Origin: CAZKUN01 sp964555935
GTDB taxonomy: Bacteria; Armatimonadota; Zipacnadia; Zipacnadales; VGFC01
Reading direction: 5' to 3'
DNA: 10,211 bases
NCBI GenBank assembly: GCA_964555935.1
Contig: CAZKUN010000299.1
Span: forward strand, 1 to 10,211
Both the position numbers and the translations under genes were made by a program. Shown here piece by piece: positions 1-5,597 of the stretch (position 1 is the stretch's first letter; every line of letters starts with the position of its first letter). Under the pieces are notes generated by a model. The model saw only the letters and a program-made list of their open reading frames with translations. It did no database searches and was not told the origin of the DNA.

Positions 1-113
1 ACATCGCCCACGCCGCCGTCGAAGACGTGCCCGAGGAAGCCACTTGCAATGGCCATTCCCAGGCCGACGACCAAACTGAACAGGTACATTCCGAAGGTCC
101 AGGTCATATCCAT
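1..113 (-). CDS. Membrane protein, N-terminal fragment, possibly NfeD/OB-fold (YqiJ-like)
   Basis: Only the first 37 codons lie in the window; the gene continues past the left edge. The peptide begins MDMTWTFGMYLFSLVVGLGM and has one hydrophobic segment at about residues 6-28, followed by a Gly/Asp-rich stretch (FLGHVFDGGVGDV). The ATG at 113 is chosen because GAGGTGA (plus 120-126) lies about 6 bases upstream; a second in-frame ATG at 107 is less well spaced. The gene is 104 bases downstream of pspA on the same strand. In many bacteria PspA/IM30 genes are followed by a YqiJ/NfeD-like membrane protein with a cytoplasmic OB fold, and then by a flotillin. The short N-terminal helix followed by a Gly/Asp-rich stretch fits that type, but the diagnostic OB fold is outside the window, so this identity rests mostly on context. 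Existence of a gene is fairly secure; the family is tentative. Confidence 0.6.
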   Translation of the reverse strand, partial: MDMTWTFGMYLFSLVVGLGMAIASGFLGHVFDGGVGD

Positions 114-127
114 GTCGTCTCACCTCG

Positions 128-159
128 GCAGCGGGGATTGTTAGGTTCCGTCCCGCTGC
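128..159 (-). other. Stem-loop between pspA and the downstream membrane gene
   Basis: An 8-base perfect inverted repeat, GCAGCGGG at 128-135 and CCCGCTGC at 152-159, encloses a 16-base loop. In the leftward transcript it lies after the pspA stop and ends just before the ribosome-binding site of the next gene (plus 120-126). No U-run follows, so it is not a typical intrinsic terminator. It could stabilise or process the mRNA or tune translation of the downstream gene. The base pairing is seen directly; any function is inferred. Confidence 0.35.
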
Positions 160-217
160 ACGGTTGCCCTTCGTGGGCGGAGTCGCTTTCGATTGCCATT
201 CCCTGGGTTGCGGTGCG

Positions 218-898
218 CTACTTCTCTTTGTTCACGCGGCCCTTGATGAGCTTCAGCTCAGCCTCGATGTCTTGATCGGTCTGTTCAATGCCGTTTGCCA
301 GTTTCTCGACCTTCGTGGTGACGTCGCTGACGGCAAGCTCCGCGTAGGCTTCGGCCTCAGCCTCGAGGTCATCGATGCGACCCGTCAGCCGGTTGAACAC
401 GTTCTCCGTGCGGTTCGGCCCGCCGACGCCGGCGGTGTCCTGCAACTCGCGCCGGACGCGGGCCAGTCTGCGACGGGCGAGGAGCGCCTCTTTCTTCCGC
501 CGGGCCTCCTCGATCTTGGCCTGGAGGGCGTCGAGATTGCCCTTCAACTCCGCCACGGTTCGGGCCTCGATGTCCCACCGCTCCTTGATGCTATCGACGA
601 GGTCAAGGTGCTGGCGTCTGCGCCGGAGCGCCTCGCGGGCCGGCATGTCATCGCCGGCCCTCACCGCGAGTTCGGCGCGCTCGAGCATCGTTTCGGCCTG
701 GCTGCGGCGGTACTCATACTCGTCGCGCAGTTTGCGCTCATCACGCACCGCCGTAGCCACGCCGGCCCGAGCTTCCGCCAAGTCCTCGGTCATGGTCCGT
801 GTCAATTGGTCAAGGGCCTGTTCGGGATCCTCGGCGTTCTTGAGGACCTCATTCACGTTTGCCCTGAGTAGGCTCTTTATCCGCTCAAGAAGACCCAT
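218..898 (-). CDS. pspA: PspA/IM30 (Vipp1) family phage shock protein
   Basis: A 226-aa protein of the PspA/IM30 family (Pfam PspA_IM30), relatives of ESCRT-III that bind stressed inner membrane, form oligomers and help keep the envelope intact. The length matches the family (about 220-230 aa). The N-terminus MGLLERIKSLLRANVNEVLK is the amphipathic membrane-binding helix, and NAEDPEQALDQ (residues 21-31) is the family's conserved loop/helix signature. Residues about 30-150 form a long charged coiled coil, rich in Arg/Glu, and the C-terminal third (about 165-226) is again helical. The open frame extends 23 codons further upstream, but the ATG at 898 matches the family start and has GAGGGAG 7 bases upstream. 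The gene is separated from its upstream neighbour by 247 bases holding two sigma-54-like sequences, so it is probably transcribed on its own and continues into the membrane gene 104 bases downstream. No PspF, PspB or PspC gene is visible. Confidence 0.93.
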   Translation of the reverse strand: MGLLERIKSLLRANVNEVLKNAEDPEQALDQLTRTMTEDLAEARAGVATAVRDERKLRDEYEYRRSQAETMLERAELAVRAGDDMPAREALRRRRQHLDLVDSIKERWDIEARTVAELKGNLDALQAKIEEARRKKEALLARRRLARVRRELQDTAGVGGPNRTENVFNRLTGRIDDLEAEAEAYAELAVSDVTTKVEKLANGIEQTDQDIEAELKLIKGRVNKEK

Positions 899-986
899 TC
901 CCGGCTCCCTCTGTCGGTCAGCGTCTGGCTCTTCGTCGAGCCTCAGCGCCGGCTTGTGGTTCCCCACCGCTCTCGATCACGGACGC

Positions 987-1002
987 TGCACGCTTGTTGC
1001 CA
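987..1002 (-). promoter_or_regulatory. Candidate sigma-54 (-24/-12) promoter, proximal, for pspA
   Basis: On the minus strand the sequence reads TGGCAACAAGCGTGCA. Compared with the sigma-54 consensus TGGCACG-N4-TTGCA it has the -24 GG and -12 GC with exactly 10 bases between them, and it matches TGGCA and TGCA. Transcription would start near 975, giving a leader of about 75 bases before pspA. In Escherichia coli pspA is transcribed from a sigma-54 promoter activated by PspF, which makes the match plausible here. The spacing and bases are seen; promoter activity is inferred, and no activator gene is in the window. Confidence 0.4.
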
Positions 1003-1114
1003 CCTTTGGCTCTGTGCAGGAGAAGTTCCTCCCGTGACCGACCCTATCTTGCCTCGGTCTCGGAGGCCGGTTCGCCGCGGCGCGCATCCCTCCGGTGACC
1101 GTCGGAATGTTGCT

Positions 1115-1130
1115 TGCAAGGAATTGGCCA
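1115..1130 (-). promoter_or_regulatory. Candidate sigma-54 (-24/-12) promoter, distal, for pspA
   Basis: On the minus strand the sequence reads TGGCCAATTCCTTGCA. It keeps TGGC and a full TTGCA, with the GG and GC elements 10 bases apart, as sigma-54 requires; the two bases after TGGC (CA instead of AC) deviate. It lies 15 bases after the stop codon of the upstream membrane-protein gene, inside the gap before pspA, in the right orientation. The implied leader would be about 205 bases. It competes with the proximal candidate at 987-1002; either, both or neither may be real. Confidence 0.35.
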
Positions 1131-1145
1131 TGTTGGCGTGTGGAG

Positions 1146-1484
1146 TTAGCGCGGGCCACACCCGGGCCTGGGGGCCTTGGCGGCCTGACGCCGGCGGGGG
1201 TGGGCCCACCAGACGTACATGATGAGGACGCCGACGGTGATGAGGATGGCGAACAGAGCCGAGTATAGAACCCCGAACGCGAGGTTGATGAGCGAATTGC
1301 TGCCCAGTTTCCCGAGCGGCGTGAGCCTGAAGGCGATGATCGGGAGGACGGCGGCCATCACAAGGGAGCCGAGGGCCAACAGGCATCCGTGCCAGAGCTT
1401 CGGCCGTTCGTGTTCCTCCGGCACGTCCGTGAGAGGGGGTGGCGGGAGGTCGGGCGTGTTGTCGTTGGCCGGAGATTCACTCAT
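1146..1484 (-). CDS. Small two-pass membrane protein of unknown function
   Basis: A 112-aa protein I do not recognise. Residues 1-29 are a polar, proline-rich tail (PDLPPPPLTDVPEEHERPK). Two hydrophobic segments follow, at about 33-53 (CLLALGSLVMAAVLPIIAF) and about 67-92 (INLAFGVLYSALFAILITVG and on to IMYVWW). The C-terminus is basic (HPRRRQAAKAPRPG). By the positive-inside rule the C-terminal tail should be cytoplasmic, and with two passes the N-terminus as well. The ATG at 1484 overlaps the upstream gene's end by 8 bases (ATG lies before that gene's TGA). The only purine-rich bases upstream are weak (GCGAGCGATGCA), so translation is probably coupled to the upstream gene. That coupling suggests it works with the large soluble protein encoded before it, perhaps as its membrane anchor or partner. 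It ends in TAA 247 bases before pspA. Confidence 0.75.
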   Translation of the reverse strand: MSESPANDNTPDLPPPPLTDVPEEHERPKLWHGCLLALGSLVMAAVLPIIAFRLTPLGKLGSNSLINLAFGVLYSALFAILITVGVLIMYVWWAHPRRRQAAKAPRPGCGPR

Positions 1485-2841
1485 TGCATCGCTCGCGGCG
1501 CTCGCGCTCGATTCTGGAACGCCATTGCTCGAGGTTCCTGTTGATGTACTCGGCCGCGGCGGGCGAGGTGGGGAAAAGGCCGAGTGGCTTTGCGAGCTTC
1601 GTGTAGCTTAGTGAGAACGCCAGCTCCTCGAGCATGATGGGGCCGTGGAGAATCTCGGCATCCTGGTCGACGGTGCTCCCGCAACCGTCGGCGAGCGTCC
1701 ACCAGAGTTCGGTTGCCTGCTGAGGCGATTCGCACTCGTAGTAGTCCGTCACCACGCTCGGGTGGTCGAACTGGTTGTAGATGGGAATGGACTGCTGCAG
1801 GAGCGGGAGCGGGTTGGGCTTCCCGAAGGCTCCGGCCACTGAGATCGAGAGCCCATCGGCCGAAAGGGTCCCGTGAAGGGCGAGTTTGACGAGGGTGGGG
1901 TCATCGACCCATTTCTCTTCGATGACGCTGACGATCGTGACCGAGCCCGAGATGCGGGCGCGTTGGGCGCGGCGGAGTTGGGCGGTGTTGCTTTGTGGGC
2001 ACGGTTGCTCGACGTGGCAGGTGTCGCCCCATAGCAGAGAGCCATCGCCGAGGATGATCGCATATGGCGGCCCAGACGCGGCGATCTCATCGCGCAAGGC
2101 CCTAAGGTCGGCACGAGCGTCCGGCGTGAGCACGGTGAAGCCGTGGTGGGTTGACTCCTCTGAGGTGAGTCGGTGATCGTGCTCCATCATGTACCACTTC
2201 GTCCAGATATCGAGCGCGGTGAAGAGATCCGACAGAGACCAGGTCGGGCCAGCGACAGACTCGACCCAGTCGGGGCACTCGTCGAGCCAGACGAGGTACT
2301 GGGCGACATCTTCGACGGAGCTCCAAGAGCCGCGGAAGGACCCGCTGGCCTCCGGGTAGGCCGTCAGCAGTCGGAATGCCTCGCTGAGGCGACGGGAGGC
2401 GACTTGGTCACTGGCGGCTTCGGCCTTGAGGACGACGTCGAGGGTCTTCTTGCGGTCCGACCTGGAGCAGTGAGTGGCCAGGGCTCGAAGCAGCTCGAGG
2501 TTGCCCGGCATGGCGTCGAGGCCGCGGTCCAGGATGTCAGCGTAGTGCCGCCGGCCATGGGGCGAGTGATCAGTCAGAGTCGCGGCCTTAAGGTAGGCCT
2601 CCGTGCGAGTGGGCTGAAGGGCCACAATGCGCTCCCAGGCCCGCTGAGCCGCGCGCTGGTGGCGCTGCTGTTGCTGGGCAGCTAGCCGGTGACGAAGGAG
2701 ACCTTTGTCGGGATGCGTGCGCAGGTCGTTGCACGCTTCGAGGTGGGCGTCGGCGAGGGCCTCCCAGGCATCGGGATCACTCGGGCGGCCCGAGACGGCT
2801 CTCTTGCATGCGGCGATGTGAGACTGCCAGAAACGGGTCAC
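1477..2841 (-). CDS. Uncharacterised TPR-like protein, second of a tandem paralog pair
   Basis: A 454-aa protein with no family I can name and no signal peptide or membrane segment. The open frame runs upstream to 3201, but that part only shadows the preceding gene in another frame. The GTG at 2841, with AAGGA about 9 bases upstream, gives a start collinear with the paralog at 2915-4288. Residues about 20-165 are helical and TPR-like (SDPDAWEALADAHLEAC at 21-37, ILDRGLDAMPGNLELL at 103-118), with a Gln/Arg-rich stretch (QQQQRHQR) near 56-63. The middle holds WLDECPDWVESVAGPTWSLS and DIWTKWYMMEHDH (211-223); the end holds LFPTSPAAAEYINRNLEQW (422-440). Each segment has a clear counterpart at a nearby position in the paralog, although overall identity looks low. 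The C-terminal two thirds resemble nothing I recognise. It follows the paralog by 73 bases and overlaps the downstream membrane-protein gene by 8, so all three are probably one unit. Confidence 0.8.
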   Translation of the reverse strand: MTRFWQSHIAACKRAVSGRPSDPDAWEALADAHLEACNDLRTHPDKGLLRHRLAAQQQQRHQRAAQRAWERIVALQPTRTEAYLKAATLTDHSPHGRRHYADILDRGLDAMPGNLELLRALATHCSRSDRKKTLDVVLKAEAASDQVASRRLSEAFRLLTAYPEASGSFRGSWSSVEDVAQYLVWLDECPDWVESVAGPTWSLSDLFTALDIWTKWYMMEHDHRLTSEESTHHGFTVLTPDARADLRALRDEIAASGPPYAIILGDGSLLWGDTCHVEQPCPQSNTAQLRRAQRARISGSVTIVSVIEEKWVDDPTLVKLALHGTLSADGLSISVAGAFGKPNPLPLLQQSIPIYNQFDHPSVVTDYYECESPQQATELWWTLADGCGSTVDQDAEILHGPIMLEELAFSLSYTKLAKPLGLFPTSPAAAEYINRNLEQWRSRIERERRERCNE

Positions 2842-2914
2842 TCGTTGCGTTCCTTCGGACGGCGGATGGCCGGCGTCACCTGAAGTCGGTCCACGGCGGA
2901 CGCACGCCTCCGCC

Positions 2915-4288
2915 TCACCACAGGTCAGAGAGGTTCTTCTCGACGTGTTCCCTCCGCCGGTAGTCGGGGAAGAGGCGCCGACCGCGGGCGATGCGGACGT
3001 AGGCGAGGACATAGGCAAGGTCGCCGGCGGCGTCGGTCCCAGTGACAACGCTGCCGCGCCGGCGCAGTTTCGTGCGCGAGTTGCGCAGCAATTGGTAAAC
3101 AGCACGCGCATCGCGCTTCGCGTCGCAGTCGAGCGAGAAGACCCAAGCCCAGTAGTGTCTCCACTGCATGATGTCGTGCGGTTTGGGCATGAGGTTCTCA
3201 ACGCGCATGTGGGCGTCGAGGAACTCGCGGAGACCGCTGATGAGATCGGCGAAGGTCGCGTCGGCTCCGGTGACGCCGAAGTGGGTGACCCGCAAGCCCC
3301 CTTCGACGAGCGCGCCCCGGAGGATCATCGTCATGTAGGGTGGGGGGCCTTCCCCGAACCCCCCGCCCATGGCGCTCGCGACGGTGACTGCCTGGCCTGG
3401 AGTCTGTCGGCAGTCACGCAAGGCGTGCAGAGGCAGATCAGTCTGCGGGCGGCGCTTGATGTCCGCCCACTCGGCGAAGAACGCATCCCCAGTGGGCAGG
3501 AGGGCGGCGATGTCGGGGCCGCCTCGACCCGCGCGCGCCCGTTGCACATCCTCGGCGGACGCGTCCGACAGAGTGCCGATGGAGAAATGGTAGCTGTGCT
3601 TGGAAAAGGTCGTGCCGTGACATTCGACCATGTGCCACACCGACCACAGGTTCAGGACGTCCACCACGTCCTGCCATGTCCAGACAGGCCCATCGACGGG
3701 GCGCAGTAGGCTCCCCGCGTCGTCAAGCCATGCCCAGAGCGTGCCCAATTGCTCCACATCGTGGATGCGATCATCGGGGCAGCACTCCGCCTGGGGGTAC
3801 TGCATTGCCGTAGGCGCAGCCCGCGTCAGCCGCGACCAGGGCATGCCGTGCTCTGTGTCTGGGAGCCGCTCGCACATTGCAGCGGCCTCATCGATCCGCC
3901 CGAAGTGGAGGCAGAAGGATGCGCGATCCCACAGGATGCCCTCGTTGTCGGGCAGAGCGCGCAGGCCCCGATCAAGGATGGCCAACACCGCCGTGAGGTC
4001 ATCCGGCGCGAATTCGTACTGCTCCTCGGCCGCCGATCTGTAATAGTACGCAGCCCCGGCGTCGAGGTCGATTGCACGAAGGAAGGCGTCGCGGGCGATG
4101 CGGTGATGCTCCCGGGCTTCGCCTTTGCGTCCGAGGAAATCGAAGTCACGCGCTGCGGACGAGTGGGCGTGGCCGACTTCGTCCCAAGCCTCGTCTGAGC
4201 CGGTGCCATCGGCCGCCGCGCCGTCGGCCGCGGCGGCGCGGGCAAGGCTTGCGTCCAGGCGTTCGGCACGGCTATCGCGCGTGGTCAT
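2915..4288 (-). CDS. Uncharacterised TPR-like protein, first of a tandem paralog pair
   Basis: A 457-aa protein, apparently cytoplasmic, of no family I recognise. The start at 4288 is well supported by GGAGGTGA 7 bases upstream. Residues 1-28 are Ala-rich and low in complexity. Residues about 30-145 look like degenerate TPR helices: SDEAWDEVGHAH (31-42), AFLRAIDLDAGAAYYYRSA (68-86) and AILDRGLRALPDNEGILWDR (103-122), the last close to the usual TPR pattern. The middle has WAWLDDAGSLLRPVDGPVW and NLWSVWHMVECHG (213-225). The end has RRRLFP-type residues and LFPDYRRREHVEKNLSDLW (439-457). These match, in order, segments of the 454-aa protein encoded next, so the pair arose by tandem duplication followed by strong divergence. 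The N-terminal helices suggest protein-protein contact; nothing indicates an enzyme active site. It lies 79 bases after the BNR gene, with no obvious terminator between. Confidence 0.85.
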   Translation of the reverse strand: MTTRDSRAERLDASLARAAAADGAAADGTGSDEAWDEVGHAHSSAARDFDFLGRKGEAREHHRIARDAFLRAIDLDAGAAYYYRSAAEEQYEFAPDDLTAVLAILDRGLRALPDNEGILWDRASFCLHFGRIDEAAAMCERLPDTEHGMPWSRLTRAAPTAMQYPQAECCPDDRIHDVEQLGTLWAWLDDAGSLLRPVDGPVWTWQDVVDVLNLWSVWHMVECHGTTFSKHSYHFSIGTLSDASAEDVQRARAGRGGPDIAALLPTGDAFFAEWADIKRRPQTDLPLHALRDCRQTPGQAVTVASAMGGGFGEGPPPYMTMILRGALVEGGLRVTHFGVTGADATFADLISGLREFLDAHMRVENLMPKPHDIMQWRHYWAWVFSLDCDAKRDARAVYQLLRNSRTKLRRRGSVVTGTDAAGDLAYVLAYVRIARGRRLFPDYRRREHVEKNLSDLW

Positions 4289-4367
4289 GGGGCCCTCACC
4301 TCCTCAGACGACATGCAGGGACTACGCTCGAGGCCCGGTGATGGTTCGCGGCATGGGGCGCTGCCCG

Positions 4368-5573
4368 TCACTTAGATGACAGTTGCGCCGCCGTGACGCG
4401 GTGGTGGATGCCCTCGCCGAACAGATCCGGGCCCTTCGGGCCGTGGGAGAAGAGGGCCCAGGGGACGGTTACGGTGTTGTGGCCGGTCGGGCGCTCGAGG
4501 CTGGGGCCCATGAGAGGCATGTCCGGAAGGGGTTTGGCGACGGAGTGGAGCGACCAAGTCTGGCCGGCGTCGGCTGAGTAGAAGAGCTGGTATTCGCGCC
4601 CGATCGGTCCGAGCCAATAGAGCCGATCTCTGGCATCAATTGTGAGCGTGCCGAACGCGCCTGAACCGACATCGTCGGCGAACGGCGAGGTCGCGGCGGG
4701 ACGGATGACGCGCCACTCGCCGGCATCGAACAGCCACAGTTCCAGCCGAGTCAGGCTCACCCACGGACGCCCGGCCGAGTCGCAGACGATGGATGCAACC
4801 GTCAGTTGGTCCTCATCGCGCCGGAAGAAGGCGTCCTGGTCGGGCGTGATAGGTAGCTGCGCCGCGCCCCCATCGGCGAGGGTCCACGTATCGCCCCGGT
4901 CGCTCGATGTCAGGTATCCCGCGCATTTGGCGACGCCATCGTAGAAGATGTCGTAGGCGACGTGGAGCGACTGATCCGGAGCGATGGCGAGAGAGCTGTG
5001 GAAGTGCGTGTAGCCCGACTCAAGTGGCGATGCGGCGAGATCGGTCAGGCCGCTCCACGGCTGCCCCTCGGGCTTGCGCTGGTAGACCAGCCGCTTGGCT
5101 GGATATGGGCCGCCGCGGTAGATGATGTGAAGCGTGTCGTCGGTGTCGAATACGGCGCTGGGGTAGGTCCCATCGACGCCGAAGTCCTCCTGGCGAGTCC
5201 ATTCGGCTGTGTTATTCGGCTGGGCGGAGACGCAGTGGTGGAATGGCCCGGCGTGCGGCCCGAAGATGATGTGAAGGTGGCCTCCACTGTCAGAGAGCAG
5301 CGCGGGCCCGCCGTGGTTGTCCGTGCCCGATCCGACGTGGACGGGCTCGCCCCACGTTCCGCCCGCATGGTCGTACGTGGCGACCATGATCTCGGAGATC
5401 GAATCGAGCCACGTGATGTGGGTCTTGCCATCGATGGTGACGATCTTGTTGGATACCATGTATCGCGTGGCGCGCGTAGATCCGCGCTCGGAGAGCACCT
5501 TCGTGGACGCGACACGCGGCGTGCCTTGCCCGAAGGCGGCCGTGGCGGCGCAGGCGAGAACCGAGATGAGCAT
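4368..5573 (-). CDS. Secreted BNR/Asp-box repeat protein (sialidase-like beta-propeller)
   Basis: A 401-aa protein with a short signal-peptide-like start (MLISVLACAATAAFGQG, no N-terminal positive charge), then a repeated beta-strand pattern typical of a beta-propeller. Two canonical Asp boxes (SxDxGxTW) are visible, SSDRGDTW at 223-230 and SADAGQTW at 333-340. Further repeat-like segments are TDNHGGPALLSDSGGHLHII (84-103), TYPSAVFDTDDTLHIIYRGG (136-155), HSSLAIAPDQSLHVAYDIFY (192-211) and GTLTIDARDRLYWL (308-321). The pattern resembles BNR_4-type proteins, which are often found in carbohydrate-degrading bacteria, and sialidases more distantly. The catalytic Arg triad of true sialidases cannot be assigned by eye, so binding or another glycan activity is equally possible. 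The start at 5573 follows an in-frame TAG closely and has GAGGT 8 bases upstream. It sits 24 bases after the B12 gene and is probably co-transcribed with it, which puts a secreted protein beside two cytoplasmic enzymes. Confidence 0.85.
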   Translation of the reverse strand: MLISVLACAATAAFGQGTPRVASTKVLSERGSTRATRYMVSNKIVTIDGKTHITWLDSISEIMVATYDHAGGTWGEPVHVGSGTDNHGGPALLSDSGGHLHIIFGPHAGPFHHCVSAQPNNTAEWTRQEDFGVDGTYPSAVFDTDDTLHIIYRGGPYPAKRLVYQRKPEGQPWSGLTDLAASPLESGYTHFHSSLAIAPDQSLHVAYDIFYDGVAKCAGYLTSSDRGDTWTLADGGAAQLPITPDQDAFFRRDEDQLTVASIVCDSAGRPWVSLTRLELWLFDAGEWRVIRPAATSPFADDVGSGAFGTLTIDARDRLYWLGPIGREYQLFYSADAGQTWSLHSVAKPLPDMPLMGPSLERPTGHNTVTVPWALFSHGPKGPDLFGEGIHHRVTAAQLSSK

Positions 5574-5597
5574 GGGTGGCGACCTCTTCGGCGACGG

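Noticed and set aside
164..1037. Long rightward open frames (about 235 and 220 codons) opposite pspA
   Set aside because: They mirror the pspA coding strand in GC-rich DNA, are Arg/Ser- or Leu/Val-rich without recognisable domains, and lack ribosome-binding sites. The PspA reading is unambiguous.
2895..2914. GGCGGA/TCCGCC stem just after the first paralog's stop as a terminator
   Set aside because: Six GC pairs with an 8-base loop and no U-run is weak in DNA this GC-rich; read-through into the second paralog is more likely.
2842..3201. Upstream extension of the 454-aa paralog's reading frame
   Set aside because: It overlaps the end of the 457-aa gene in another frame, its composition is Ser/Thr/Arg-rich, and the GTG at 2841 with a good ribosome-binding site gives a start collinear with the paralog.
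4356..4366. GGGC-GCT-GCCC stem between the BNR gene and the first paralog as a terminator
   Set aside because: The stem is only 4 bases and has no U-run; it does not separate transcription units convincingly.
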